From Streptomyces sp. NBC_00557 (GTDB lineage: Bacteria > Actinomycetota > Actinomycetes > Streptomycetales > Streptomycetaceae): DNA of 64,000 nucleotides. The notes beneath the pieces were generated by a model that saw only the letters and a list, made by a program, of their open reading frames with translations, was not told the origin of the DNA and made no database searches. The DNA is taken from positions 5,022,001 to 5,086,000 of the forward strand of contig NZ_CP107796.1 of assembly GCF_036345995.1 (NCBI RefSeq), in the 5' to 3' direction. The translations under genes were made by a program, and so were the position numbers. Shown in pieces: positions 44,098 through 52,956 of this stretch. Position 1 is the stretch's first letter, and each line of letters opens with the position of its first letter.

Positions 44098-44147
44098 TGT
44101 CACGCTCATCCGGCGAGCTGTCAGGTGTCTGTGAGTGTCATGCTCAT
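44098..44147. promoter_or_regulatory. Direct repeat before S53 protease
   Basis: TGTCACGCTCAT at 44098 and TGTCATGCTCAT at 44136, 38 bases apart, in the 276-base gap upstream of the protease. Possible activator or repressor sites. Confidence 0.35.
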
Positions 44148-44233
44148 GACTGCGCGGTTCCGCCGCCGCTTCACGCGCGTCACGGGCCTGCCAATCCAGT
44201 GCGAAACCCCACGTCAACCGGAGGCAGTACCCC

Positions 44234-46297
44234 ATGCGTGAGTCACGCCCGAGCAGGCGGAGACGGAGTCTGCGAAGACTGGTCGCCGTCGCCTTCCCCG
44301 CCCTCGCCCTCACCGTCGCCGGTCTCGTCGCGGCCCCCACGGCCGGAGCGCAGACCGCCGCCGGACACCCCCACACCACCAAGGTCACGCAGAACGCCAA
44401 GGCGCTGACCGACCCCGCGCGGCAGACCTTCCACGCGACCGGCAAGGCCGGCCAGAAGGTGCCGACCGAGCACCTGTGCGGCAGGCCCTCGCCGGGCCAC
44501 GCGGCCTGCTTCGCCCAGCGCCGCACCGACATCAAGCAGCGGCTCGCCGCGGCGGTCGCCGCCGCCGCGCCGTCCGGCCTCTCCCCGGCCAACCTGCACA
44601 GCGCCTACAACCTGCCCACCACGGCGGGTTCGGGCATGACGGTCGCCATCGTCGACGCCTACAACGACCCCAACGCCGAGTCGGACCTGGCCACGTACCG
44701 CTCCACCTACGGCCTGTCCGCCTGCACCAAGGCCAACGGCTGCTTCAAGCAGGTCAGCCAGACCGGCTCCACCACCCAGCTGCCGACGAACGACACCGGC
44801 TGGGCCGGCGAAGAGATGCTCGACGTCGACATGGTCAGCGCGGTCTGCCCGAACTGCAGCATCATCCTGGTCGAGGCCAACTCCGCCAACGACACCGACC
44901 TCGGCATCGCCGAGAACGAGGCGGTCTCCCTCGGCGCCAAGTTCGTCTCCAACAGCTGGGGCGGCTCGGAGGCGTCCTCGCAGACCACCGAGGACACCCA
45001 GTACTTCAAGCACCCGGGCGTCGCGATCACCGTCTCCGCGGGCGACTCCGGCTACGGCGCCGAGTACCCGGCGACCTCCCAGTACGTGACCGCCGTCGGC
45101 GGCACCGCGCTCACCACCGCCTCCAACTCCCGCGGCTGGAGCGAGTCGGTGTGGCACACCAGCTCCACCGAGGGCACCGGCTCCGGCTGCTCGGCCTACG
45201 ACCCGAAGCCGAGCTGGCAGACCGACACCGGCTGCTCCAAGCGGATGGAGGCCGACGTCTCCGCGGTCGCCGACCCGGCCACCGGCGTGGCGGTCTACGA
45301 CACCTACGGCGGCTCCGGCTGGGCGGTCTACGGCGGCACCAGCGCCTCCGCCCCGATCATCGCCGGCGTCTACGCCCTCGCGGGCACCCCGGGTTCGACC
45401 GACTACCCGGCGAAGTACCCGTACGCCCACACCGGCAACCTGTACGACGTGACCAGCGGCTCCAACGGCTCCTGCTCCACCTCGTACTTCTGCACCGCCC
45501 GCACCGGCTACGACGGCCCGACCGGCTGGGGCACCCCGAACGGCACCGCCGCCTTCACCGCCGGCTCCACCAGCGGCAACACGGTGACCGTCACCAACCC
45601 GGGCAGCCAGTCCACCACCGGCAGCGCGGTCAGCCTGCAGATCCACGCCAGCGACAGCGCGGGCGCGGCCCTCACCTACAGCGCCTCCGGCCTGCCCACC
45701 GGGCTGTCCATCAACAGCTCCACCGGCCTGATCTCCGGCACGGCGTCCACCGCGGGCACCTACCAGGTCACGGTCACCGCGAAGGACTCCACCGGCGCCT
45801 CCGGCTCGGCGTCCTTCACCTGGACGGTCGGCTCCTCCGGCGGCACCTGCTCCTCCTCCCAGCTGCTGGCCAACCCCGGCTTCGAGTCCGGCAGCACCGG
45901 CTGGACCGCGTCCAGCGGCGTCATCACCAACGACACCGGTGAGGCGGCCCACGGCGGCTCGTACTACGCCTGGCTCGACGGCTACGGCTCCAGCCACACC
46001 GACGCCCTGTCCCAGTCGGTGACGATCCCGGCCGGCTGCAAGGCCACGCTCACCTTCTACCTGCACATCGACACCGCCGAGACCGGCAGCACCGCGTACG
46101 ACAAGCTGACGGTCACCGCCGGTTCGACCACGCTGGCGACGTACTCGAACGTGAACGCCAACTCGGGTTACGCGCAGAAGACCTTCGACCTGTCCTCGCT
46201 GGCGGGCCAGACGGTCACCCTGAAGTTCAACGGCGTGGAGGACTCCTCGCTGCAGACCAGCTTCGTCGTGGACGACACCGCCCTGACGACCAGCTGA
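44234..46297 (+). CDS. Secreted sedolisin-type S53 serine protease with C-terminal modules
   Basis: 687 residues; signal peptide about 1-40 with an Arg-rich start (RRRRSLRRL), which permits Tat or Sec export. Catalytic E193 and D197 (GEEMLDVD), D271 (SAGDSGYG), and S370 ([11 protein letters not shown]) form the S53 Glu-Asp-Ser site. A pro-kumamolisin pro-domain is not obvious, so the subfamily is uncertain. After about 440 come an immunoglobulin-like putative-Ig domain ([20 protein letters not shown]) and a C-terminal sandwich ([18 protein letters not shown]). ATG 44234 has CCGGAGGC upstream. Confidence 0.9.
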   Translation: MRESRPSRRRRSLRRLVAVAFPALALTVAGLVAAPTAGAQTAAGHPHTTKVTQNAKALTDPARQTFHATGKAGQKVPTEHLCGRPSPGHAACFAQRRTDIKQRLAAAVAAAAPSGLSPANLHSAYNLPTTAGSGMTVAIVDAYNDPNAESDLATYRSTYGLSACTKANGCFKQVSQTGSTTQLPTNDTGWAGEEMLDVDMVSAVCPNCSIILVEANSANDTDLGIAENEAVSLGAKFVSNSWGGSEASSQTTEDTQYFKHPGVAITVSAGDSGYGAEYPATSQYVTAVGGTALTTASNSRGWSESVWHTSSTEGTGSGCSAYDPKPSWQTDTGCSKRMEADVSAVADPATGVAVYDTYGGSGWAVYGGTSASAPIIAGVYALAGTPGSTDYPAKYPYAHTGNLYDVTSGSNGSCSTSYFCTARTGYDGPTGWGTPNGTAAFTAGSTSGNTVTVTNPGSQSTTGSAVSLQIHASDSAGAALTYSASGLPTGLSINSSTGLISGTASTAGTYQVTVTAKDSTGASGSASFTWTVGSSGGTCSSSQLLANPGFESGSTGWTASSGVITNDTGEAAHGGSYYAWLDGYGSSHTDALSQSVTIPAGCKATLTFYLHIDTAETGSTAYDKLTVTAGSTTLATYSNVNANSGYAQKTFDLSSLAGQTVTLKFNGVEDSSLQTSFVVDDTALTTS

Positions 46298-46317
46298 CCA
46301 GCACCCGCCGAACAGGT

Positions 46318-46358
46318 GATCCCGCACGCGGAGGCCGTCCGCGTGCGGGATCCTTTTT
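46318..46358 (+). terminator. Strong terminator after S53 protease
   Basis: GATCCCGCACGCGGA pairs perfectly with TCCGCGTGCGGGATC (15 pairs) around GGCCG, then CTTTTT. Confidence 0.92.
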
Positions 46359-46425
46359 CCATCCGGGTACGTCTCATCCGCACCAGCGGCCGCCCCTCAC
46401 GGCCCCGGCAGAAAGGCGAACCCCC

Positions 46426-46881
46426 ATGCGGCGTACGACGACCCCCCTCGCCCTCGCGGCGGCAGCGCTGCTCCTCGCCGGATGCGGCTCCTCGCACAGC
46501 GGCGAGGACGACTCGGGCGCCGGCAAGGTCTCGCCCTCGCCCTCCGCACCGGCCACGCGCGGCTGCGCCCCCCTGGTGCTGCTCAAGGCCGCCGACAGCG
46601 GCCGTACCGTGTGCGTGGCCAAGGGCGGCGAGGTCCGGCTCACCCTGGACGGCACCAGGTCCCGGCCCTGGAAGCCGGTGACGGCCGACGGCAGCGTGCT
46701 GCAGGGCATCAACGCGGGCTTCGTCATCCAGCCGGGCCAGGCCACGGCCGCCTACCGGGCGGTCGCCGCCGGCACCGGGAAACTCACGTCCTCCCGCCCG
46801 CTGTGCGCCGAGCCGACCGCTCCGGGCCAGGTGTCCTGCAAGGGGATCCAGGAGTGGACGGTCACGGTGAACGTGAGGTGA
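46426..46881 (+). CDS. Lipoprotein, possibly chagasin-like (I42) protease inhibitor
   Basis: 151 residues. Lipobox LLLAGC at residues 16-21; Ser/Pro linker, then a small domain of about 100 residues: VRLTLDGTRSRPW, then GSVLQG and EWTVTVNV, with four Cys outside the lipobox. This strand order and a conserved Trp loosely recall I42 inhibitors, but the key NPTTG loop is absent, so this is a weak guess. ATG 46426 has AAAGGCGAA upstream. Follows the S53 protease by 128 bases, beyond a terminator. Confidence 0.6.
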   Translation: MRRTTTPLALAAAALLLAGCGSSHSGEDDSGAGKVSPSPSAPATRGCAPLVLLKAADSGRTVCVAKGGEVRLTLDGTRSRPWKPVTADGSVLQGINAGFVIQPGQATAAYRAVAAGTGKLTSSRPLCAEPTAPGQVSCKGIQEWTVTVNVR

Positions 46882-47340
46882 TCAGCCGGCCAGGTGCCGT
46901 ACCTGGTCCCACAGCACGGGGTCGACCACGCCCACCCGGCGGCGGAAGTCGCCCACCGGCACCTCGCGCAGCTCGCCGGTCTCCACGAAGCTGGGGCGGC
47001 CGCGGGCGTCGCCGACCGCGCCGGGCGGAAGCGGGATCACCCCGGCCCGGTCGTCGTGGTACTTGCTGGTGATCTTGGCGACCGTGGCCCGGTTCCCGCG
47101 CACCGCCAGCACCAGACAGGGCCGGTCCTTGTTCTCGGCGCGGTCCTCGTACGGGACGTCCGCCCACCATATGTCGCCGGGGGCCGGCCGGGCGGCCCGG
47201 CCCTCCCGGGTGGCCGCGCGGCCCAGCGCACCGAGACGCCGGCCGGCGTACCGGCGGCCGCGTCCCCAGCCGTCGACGAGCGTGGCGACCAGCGCGAGCA
47301 GTACCACCGCCGCGAGCGCCAGCCACCAGGACGTGTCCAT
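46882..47340 (-). CDS. Membrane-anchored PemK/MazF-fold protein
   Basis: 152 residues. One N-terminal helix (about 5-24), then an Arg-rich spacer and a MazF-like barrel: PAPGDIWWADVPYEDRAENK, DRPCLVLAVRGNRATVAKITSKY, and VDPVLWDQVRHLAG. MazF members are mRNA interferases; the membrane anchor and lack of an antitoxin next door make a canonical toxin uncertain. ATG 47340. It is convergent with the lipoprotein with no gap. Domain call moderate. Confidence 0.7.
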   Translation of the reverse strand: MDTSWWLALAAVVLLALVATLVDGWGRGRRYAGRRLGALGRAATREGRAARPAPGDIWWADVPYEDRAENKDRPCLVLAVRGNRATVAKITSKYHDDRAGVIPLPPGAVGDARGRPSFVETGELREVPVGDFRRRVGVVDPVLWDQVRHLAG

Positions 47341-47555
47341 ACGACGACGTTACCGGCGCACGCCAAGGATTGCGCGCCCTCTGCGGAACCTAGTGCGCCC
47401 CTGGTCCAGCCGAACCGGTGACAGCACAGGTGAGTTCGCCCACAACGGCCCCTGGTGGAGGAGCGACCCGTGCTTTTGCGCCTTACGCTCGACGGACCGC
47501 ACGACCCCCGTTTCCCGCCCTTGTGATCTTTTCCGCCAACGGAGGTTTCTGCTTC

Positions 47556-48308
47556 ATGAAGCTCACCGTCGTCGGCTGCTCGGGGTCGTTCCCGTCCGCG
47601 GATTCGGCCTGCTCGAGCTACCTCGTCGAGGCCGACGGCTTCCGGCTGCTTCTCGACATGGGCAACGGCGCCCTGGGCGAGCTGCAGCGCCACTGCGGTC
47701 TCTACGACCTCGACGCGATCTTCCTGAGCCATCTGCACGCCGATCACTGCATCGACATGCTGGGCTATTTCGTCGCGCGCTACTACCGCCACGACGGCGG
47801 CCGCTGCGACCCGATCCCGGTCTACGGCCCCGAGGGCACCGAACACCGCCTGACGACGGCCTACGCCGACACGCCCTCCGCCTCCTCCATGAGCGAGGTC
47901 TTCGACTTCCACACCGTCAAGCCGTCCACGTTCGAGCTCGGGCCGTTCACCGTGCACACCGAGCGGGTCCGCCATCCGGTGGAGGCGTACGCCATCCGGA
48001 TCGAGCACGGCGGGCGGTCGCTGACGTACTCCGGCGACACGGGGGTCACCGAGACGCTGGACCAGCTGGCCCGGGACACCGACCTGTTCCTGTGCGAGGC
48101 CGCGTTCACGCACGGCAAGGAGGACATCCCCGATCTGCATCTCAACGGCCGCCAGGCGGGCGAGACGGCCGCGCGGGCCGGCGCCCGGCGGCTGGTCCTC
48201 ACCCACATCCCGCCCTGGACGGACCCCGGCATCAACCTCCGTGACGCGCGCGAGGTGTTCGCGGGGCCGGTGGAGCTGGCCGTGCCCCGGGCGACGTACG
48301 AGATCTGA
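47556..48308 (+). CDS. MBL-fold metallo-hydrolase
   Basis: 250 residues. Zinc motif HLHADHC plus the later LTYSGDTG Asp and LTHIPPW His. N-terminus MKLTVVGCSGSFPSADSACS. Related to RNase Z/phosphodiesterase-like hydrolases; the substrate is unknown. ATG 47556 has GGAGGT ten bases upstream. The promoter region 47341-47555 has no gene. A strong bidirectional hairpin separates it from nagE2. Confidence 0.9.
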   Translation: MKLTVVGCSGSFPSADSACSSYLVEADGFRLLLDMGNGALGELQRHCGLYDLDAIFLSHLHADHCIDMLGYFVARYYRHDGGRCDPIPVYGPEGTEHRLTTAYADTPSASSMSEVFDFHTVKPSTFELGPFTVHTERVRHPVEAYAIRIEHGGRSLTYSGDTGVTETLDQLARDTDLFLCEAAFTHGKEDIPDLHLNGRQAGETAARAGARRLVLTHIPPWTDPGINLRDAREVFAGPVELAVPRATYEI

Positions 48309-48321
48309 GACCGCACAGCGC

Positions 48322-48356
48322 GAAGGCCCCGGAACCGTCTCGGTTCCGGGGCCTTC
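48322..48356. terminator. Bidirectional terminator between MBL and nagE2 genes
   Basis: GAAGGCCCCGGAACC pairs with GGTTCCGGGGCCTTC (15 pairs) around GTCTC. Both genes converge on it. Confidence 0.85.
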
Positions 48357-48380
48357 GCCGTGCGCCGCGAGGGGCGTGCC

Positions 48381-49628
48381 TCACGCCTTGGTGAGGTCCT
48401 CGATCTCCTCCTCGGGCTCGCGGCCCGGGGTCGGGAGGTCGAACCTGGTGATGGCGAAGCGGAAGACCGCGTAGTAGATCGCCGCGAAGACCAGGCCGAT
48501 CGGGATGATCAGCCAGGGCTTGGTCGCCAGGTTCCAGTTGAGCGCGTAGTCGATGAAGCCCGCGGAGAAGGTGAAGCCCGCGTGGACGCCGAGCGCCCAG
48601 GTGATCGCCATGGACAGCGCCGTCAGCACCGCGTGGATCGCGTACAGCAGCGGCGCGATGAACATGAAGGAGAACTCGATGGGCTCGGTGACGCCGGTGA
48701 CGAACGAGGTCAGCGCGAGGGAGACCATCATGCCGAGGACGGCCTTGCGGCGCTCGGGGCGGGCGGAGTGCGCGATGGCGAGCGCGGCGGCCGGCAGGCC
48801 GAACATCATGATCGGGAAGAAGCCGGACATGAACATACCGGCGTGCGGGTCACCGGCGAAGAACCGGTTGAGGTCACCGTGCACGACCTGGCCGGCGGCG
48901 TTCTTGTAGTCGCCGATCTGGAACCAGGAGACGGTGTTGACGAACTGGTGCATGCCGACCGGGATCAGCGCGCGGTTGACCAGACCGAACAGACCCGCGC
49001 CCACCGCGCCGAGACCGGTGATCCACTCGCCGGCGTGGGAGATGCCCTCGCCGATCGGCTTCCAGACCAGACCGAAGAAGACGCCCATGGCGGTGCCGAC
49101 GAAGGCCATGATGATCGGCACCAGCCGGCGGCCGTTGAAGAACCCGAGCCAGTCCACCAGCTTCTTGCGGTGGTAGCGCTGCCAGAGCACGGCGGCCAGC
49201 AGACCCATCAGGATGCCGCCGAGGACACCGGGGTTGTTGTACGTCGCGGCTATGTCCGCGCCCTTGGTGACCTTGGCCTCGGTGACCGGGAACGCCTTGA
49301 GTACATTGCTGTAGACGAGGAAGCCGACCAGGGCGGCCAGCGCCGTCGAGCCGTCCGCCTTCTTGGCGAAGCCGATCGCGACGCCGATGCAGAACAGCAT
49401 CGGCAGGTTGTCGAAGATCGCGCCACCGGCTGTGGCGAACACCGCCGTGACCTTGTCGGGCAGGTTCAGCTTGTCATGGACGTCCTGCTGGCCCAGGCGC
49501 AGCAGGATGCCCGCCGCCGGCAGCACGGCGATGGGGAGCTGCAGGCTGCGGCCGACCTTCTGCAGGCCCTGGAACAGGCCGGATCCCCGCTTCTTCGCGG
49601 GGGCCGCCGTGGCGGTGGCGGTGCTCAT
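48381..49628 (-). CDS. nagE2: PTS N-acetylglucosamine permease, IIC component
   Basis: 415 residues with 10 or more helices. Imports and phosphorylates GlcNAc using PEP-derived phosphate from NagF. Motifs: LQLPIAVLPAAGILLRLGQ, SGFFPIMMFGLPAAALAI, GVTEPIEFSFMFIAP. The IIA and IIB domains are absent, as expected for this Streptomyces system. ATG 49628 has GATGGAGG upstream; an upstream in-frame ATG 49643 lies inside that site. Two DasR-like operators lie directly upstream. The E2 label rests on gene order with nagE1/nagF, recalled from S. coelicolor. Confidence 0.9.
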   Translation of the reverse strand: MSTATATAAPAKKRGSGLFQGLQKVGRSLQLPIAVLPAAGILLRLGQQDVHDKLNLPDKVTAVFATAGGAIFDNLPMLFCIGVAIGFAKKADGSTALAALVGFLVYSNVLKAFPVTEAKVTKGADIAATYNNPGVLGGILMGLLAAVLWQRYHRKKLVDWLGFFNGRRLVPIIMAFVGTAMGVFFGLVWKPIGEGISHAGEWITGLGAVGAGLFGLVNRALIPVGMHQFVNTVSWFQIGDYKNAAGQVVHGDLNRFFAGDPHAGMFMSGFFPIMMFGLPAAALAIAHSARPERRKAVLGMMVSLALTSFVTGVTEPIEFSFMFIAPLLYAIHAVLTALSMAITWALGVHAGFTFSAGFIDYALNWNLATKPWLIIPIGLVFAAIYYAVFRFAITRFDLPTPGREPEEEIEDLTKA

Positions 49629-49648
49629 GGTGGGTTCCTCCATCGGGT

Positions 49649-49664
49649 GGTGGTCTACACCACT
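49649..49664. promoter_or_regulatory. DasR-like operator 1 upstream of nagE2
   Basis: GGTGGTCTACACCACT, 14 of 16 matches to the dre consensus, 21 bases before the nagE2 start. It faces a second site one base away. Confidence 0.85.
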
Positions 49665-49665
49665 C

Positions 49666-49681
49666 AGTGGTGTAGACCTGT
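49666..49681. promoter_or_regulatory. DasR-like operator 2 upstream of nagE2
   Basis: AGTGGTGTAGACCTGT, 14 of 16 matches. Together with operator 1 it makes a large inverted pair that probably blocks the nagE2 promoter. Confidence 0.8.
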
Positions 49682-49762
49682 TTTTAGCACGATGAAGGCC
49701 GGATAAGGAACCACGAAATCCGCGACGGAGACGCTACGCGCCGTGCCGGTGTGCCCAGGCCC

Positions 49763-51079
49763 TCACGCCTTGGTGACGTCCTCGACCTCGTCCTCCGGTT
49801 CACGCCCCGGCGTCTTCAGGTCGAACGTCGTGATCGCGAAGCGGAAGACCGCGTAATAGACGACCGCGAAGCACAGGCCGATCGGGATGATCGCCCACGG
49901 TTTCGTCGCCAGGTTCCAGTTGATCACGTAGTCGATCAGACCCGCCGAGAAGCTGAAGCCGTCGTGCACCCCGAGCGCCCAGGTCACCGCCATCGACACC
50001 CCGGTGAGCACGGCGTGGACGGCGTACAGCAGGGGAGCGATGAAGAGGAAGGAGTACTCGATCGGCTCGGTGATGCCGGTGACGAACGACGTCAGCGCCA
50101 CCGACAGCATCAGCCCGCCGACCTCCTTGCGGCGGTGCGGCCTGGCGCAGTGCGTGATCGCCAGCGCGGCCGCCGGCAGCGCGAACATCATGATCGGGAA
50201 GAAGCCCGAGGTGAACTGGCCCGCGTGCGGATCGCCCGCGAGGAACATGTTGATGTCGCCGTGCACCACCGTGCCGTCCGGTCTGCGGTAGCTGCCGAAC
50301 TGGAACCAGATGGGCACGTTCAGGAACTGGTGCAGGCCCACCACCAGCAGCGCCCGGTTGGCGAGACCGAACACGCCCGCGCCCCACGCCCCGATGGACC
50401 GCAGCCAGTGGCCGAAGCCCTCCAGCGCACCGCCGATCGGCGGCCAGACCCACAGGCACAGCGCCGCGAACACGATCGCCACGAACGCCATGATGATCGG
50501 CACCAGCCGCCGGCCGTTGAAGAAGCCCAGCCAGTCCACCAGCCGGGTGCGATGGAACCGCGCCCAGAAGAAGGCGGCCAGCAGCCCCAGGACGATGCCG
50601 CCGAACACCCCCGGGTTCTGGAAGGTGAACGGCGTCACCGACCCCACCCCCGCCCCGACGCTCACCTGGCAGCCGACCTGCGGGATCGTCCTGGACCCGC
50701 CGGGGCACGCCTCGGGGAACTGGTGCAGCACGCCGTAATAGACGAGGAAGCCGGCCACCGCCGCGAGCGCGGTGGAGCCGTCCGACTTCTTCGCCATGCC
50801 GATCGCGACGCCCACGCAGAACAGCAGCGGAAGACCGAGGGAGCCGTCGAGCAGGGCGCCGCCCGCGCCCGTCATGCCCTTGGAGACGGCCGTCCAGCCC
50901 AGCCCCTGGTCCCCGAACACGTCCGGCTGGCCCAGCCGGTTCAGGATGCCCGCCGCCGGCAGCACCGCGATCGGCAGCTGCAGGCTGCGGCCCATCTTCT
51001 GCAGGCCCTGGAACAGGCGGTTCCAGCGCTCCCGCGCCGCACCGGCCGTGCTGTCGGCGGGCGCGCTCCCGGCACTCAT
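49763..51079 (-). CDS. nagE1: PTS N-acetylglucosamine permease paralog, IIC component
   Basis: 438 residues, same topology and motifs as the neighbour (LQLPIAVLPAAGILNRLGQ, ITEPIEYSFLFIAP, GREPEDEVEDVTKA end). Differs mainly in the 110-150 loop, which has CPGGSRTIPQVGCQ with two Cys. ATG 51079 has GGGAGGACGCC upstream. Tandem duplicate of nagE2, with 134 bases between. In S. coelicolor, from memory, only NagE2 is the main GlcNAc transporter, so this paralog's sugar is uncertain. Divergent from nagF. Confidence 0.88.
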   Translation of the reverse strand: MSAGSAPADSTAGAARERWNRLFQGLQKMGRSLQLPIAVLPAAGILNRLGQPDVFGDQGLGWTAVSKGMTGAGGALLDGSLGLPLLFCVGVAIGMAKKSDGSTALAAVAGFLVYYGVLHQFPEACPGGSRTIPQVGCQVSVGAGVGSVTPFTFQNPGVFGGIVLGLLAAFFWARFHRTRLVDWLGFFNGRRLVPIIMAFVAIVFAALCLWVWPPIGGALEGFGHWLRSIGAWGAGVFGLANRALLVVGLHQFLNVPIWFQFGSYRRPDGTVVHGDINMFLAGDPHAGQFTSGFFPIMMFALPAAALAITHCARPHRRKEVGGLMLSVALTSFVTGITEPIEYSFLFIAPLLYAVHAVLTGVSMAVTWALGVHDGFSFSAGLIDYVINWNLATKPWAIIPIGLCFAVVYYAVFRFAITTFDLKTPGREPEDEVEDVTKA

Positions 51080-51128
51080 GGCGTCCTCCCGGCACTCGAC
51101 TCACACGCGGTTTGGCGACCGTACCCAC

Positions 51129-51144
51129 TGTGGTGTAGACCAGT
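51129..51144. promoter_or_regulatory. DasR-like operator in nagE1-nagF region
   Basis: TGTGGTGTAGACCAGT, 14 of 16 matches, between the divergent nagE1 (51079) and nagF (51263). It could repress both. Confidence 0.85.
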
Positions 51145-51262
51145 TGGCGGACGGTTCCGCTGTCGTGATCGCCATCATTCGGCACGTACGGCATGACCGC
51201 TCGCGAAGATGGGCCAACTGTGGGTTACTGCGACTAAGCGGTTCGGATCAGGGAGAAGGAAC

Positions 51263-51496
51263 ATGGCCAGCAAGGCTGAGAAGATCGTCGCCGGCCTCGG
51301 CGGCATCGACAACATCGAGGAGATCGAGGGCTGCATCACCCGGCTGCGCACCGAGGTGTCCGACCCCTCCCTGGTCGACGAGGCCGCGCTGAAGGCCGCC
51401 GGCGCCCACGGCGTCGTCAGGATGGGCACCGCCGTCCAGGTCGTCATCGGCACCGACGCCGACCCCATCGCCGCGGAGATCGAAGACATGATGTGA
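51263..51496 (+). CDS. nagF: PTS IIB component for N-acetylglucosamine
   Basis: 77 residues. Phosphoryl carrier between Crr (IIA) and the NagE permeases. The phosphorylated Cys is in EIEGCITRLR; the IIB fold continues with AHGVVRMGTAVQVVIG. ATG 51263 has AGAAGGAAC upstream; the open frame to 51209 lacks one. Divergent from nagE1 across a DasR-like site. Followed by a strong terminator, so it is monocistronic. Confidence 0.93.
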   Translation: MASKAEKIVAGLGGIDNIEEIEGCITRLRTEVSDPSLVDEAALKAAGAHGVVRMGTAVQVVIGTDADPIAAEIEDMM

Positions 51497-51517
51497 GCCG
51501 CACCGGCTCACGCTCCG

Positions 51518-51548
51518 AGGGGCTCCTCCCGACGCGGGAGGAGCCCCT
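51518..51548 (+). terminator. Terminator after nagF
   Basis: AGGGGCTCCTCCCG pairs with CGGGAGGAGCCCCT (14 pairs) around ACG. Confidence 0.9.
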
Positions 51549-51575
51549 TCCGCATGAACGGCTAGGCTCCTGGCC

Positions 51576-52319
51576 ATGTCTCGCATCGACGGCCGTACTC
51601 CCGAACAGCTCCGACCGGTCACCATCGAACGCGGCTGGAGCAAGCACGCCGAGGGCTCCGTCCTCGTCTCCTTCGGCGACACCAAGGTGTTCTGCACCGC
51701 GTCCGTGACCGAGGGCGTCCCGCGCTGGCGCAAGGGCAGCGGCGAGGGCTGGGTCACCGCCGAGTACGCCATGCTGCCGCGCGCCACCAACACCCGCGGC
51801 GACCGCGAGTCCGTCAAGGGCAAGATCGGCGGCCGTACCCACGAGATCTCCCGGCTCATCGGCCGCTCCCTGCGCGCCGTCATCGACTACAAGGCGCTCG
51901 GCGAGAACACCATCGTCCTCGACTGCGACGTCCTCCAGGCCGACGGCGGCACGCGTACGGCGGCCATCACGGGCGCGTACGTCGCGCTCGCCGACGCCGT
52001 CGCCTGGGCCCAGGGCCGGAAACTGATCAAGGCCGGCCGGCAGCCGCTCACCGGAACCGTCTCCGCGGTCTCCGTCGGCATCGTCGGCGGCGTCCCGCTG
52101 CTCGACCTCTGCTACGAGGAGGACGTGCGCGCCGAGACCGACATGAACGTCGTCTGCACCGGCGACGGCCGCTTCGTCGAGGTCCAGGGCACCGCAGAGG
52201 CCGCCCCCTTCGCCCGCGAGGAGCTCGACGCCCTGCTCGACCTCGCCGTCGGGGGCTGCGCCGAACTCGCCGCCCACCAGCGGGCGGCGCTCGAGACCAC
52301 GCTCGCGGCGCAGAAGTAG
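51576..52319 (+). CDS. rph: Ribonuclease PH
   Basis: 247 residues. Phosphorolytic 3'-5' trimming of t[22 protein letters not shown] start; [19 protein letters not shown] with the phosphate-binding region; [35 protein letters not shown] with metal Asp. ATG 51576. It comes after nagF and is not linked to rdgB here: that gene is 10.5 kb away. Confidence 0.97.
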   Translation: MSRIDGRTPEQLRPVTIERGWSKHAEGSVLVSFGDTKVFCTASVTEGVPRWRKGSGEGWVTAEYAMLPRATNTRGDRESVKGKIGGRTHEISRLIGRSLRAVIDYKALGENTIVLDCDVLQADGGTRTAAITGAYVALADAVAWAQGRKLIKAGRQPLTGTVSAVSVGIVGGVPLLDLCYEEDVRAETDMNVVCTGDGRFVEVQGTAEAAPFAREELDALLDLAVGGCAELAAHQRAALETTLAAQK

Positions 52320-52326
52320 GGCGCAC

Positions 52327-52365
52327 AAGCGAACGGCAGAAGCGAACGGCGGAAGTAAACGGCAG
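52327..52365. repeat. 13-base tandem repeat
   Basis: AAGCGAACGGCAG, AAGCGAACGGCGG and AAGTAAACGGCAG are three adjacent 13-base units just after the rph stop, followed by a partial AAAGCGAAC. Confidence 0.75.
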
Positions 52366-52378
52366 ACAAAGCGAACCA

Positions 52379-52403
52379 GGGCGCGCGGGCAACCCCCGCG
52401 CCC
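52379..52403 (+). terminator. Terminator after rph
   Basis: GGGCGCG and CGCGCCC with an inner GGG/CCC stem. No long U-tract. Confidence 0.6.
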
Positions 52404-52453
52404 TCCCCGGCGTCCTAGGAACGGACAGCCCACCAGGGGAGGGGAACACCGCC

Positions 52454-52858
52454 ATGGCCGTCAGTCCACGCCGACGCCGACGCCGTCTCACCGCAGCCGC
52501 CGCCGTGGCGTTCGCCGCGCTCGCCGCCGGCCTCACCACCGGCTGCGACAGCGTGGACAAGGCCCTGGACTGCGTGCAGACCGCCGACTCCATCGCCGAC
52601 AACGTCACCAGCCTGCAGCAGGCCGTGGAGAACGCCGCGAACGACCCCACCCAGGCGGACACCTCCCTGAACGCCATCGAGACCGACCTCGGCAAGATCG
52701 GCGACAAGACCGACAACGCCGACGTCAACAAGGCGGTCGACGACCTGAAGAAGGCCGTGGGCAACGTCCGCACGGCCCTCAGGAACGGCGACCGCACACC
52801 GGACGTCAGCCCGGTGACGGACGCGGCCGGCGAACTGACCAAGGTGTGCACGAAGTAG
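52454..52858 (+). CDS. Lipoprotein of unknown function
   Basis: 134 residues. Arg-rich n-region, lipobox LTTGC (Cys near 31), then an almost entirely helical, coiled-coil-like domain rich in Asp, Ala and Val (ADNVTSLQQAVENAAN, LGKIGDKTDNADVNKAVDDLKKAV). Three Cys in total, the last near the C-terminus. ATG 52454. No family name I can defend. Conserved-looking small actinobacterial lipoprotein. Confidence 0.75.
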   Translation: MAVSPRRRRRRLTAAAAVAFAALAAGLTTGCDSVDKALDCVQTADSIADNVTSLQQAVENAANDPTQADTSLNAIETDLGKIGDKTDNADVNKAVDDLKKAVGNVRTALRNGDRTPDVSPVTDAAGELTKVCTK

Positions 52859-52956
52859 GGGGACGGTTGCTCGCTCCCCCAAGTCCTCGGCTCCGCTCGG
52901 ACCCGGGGGGACCCCCATCGCGGCGGAGCCGCATACCGCGCCCCTGACGGGGCGCC

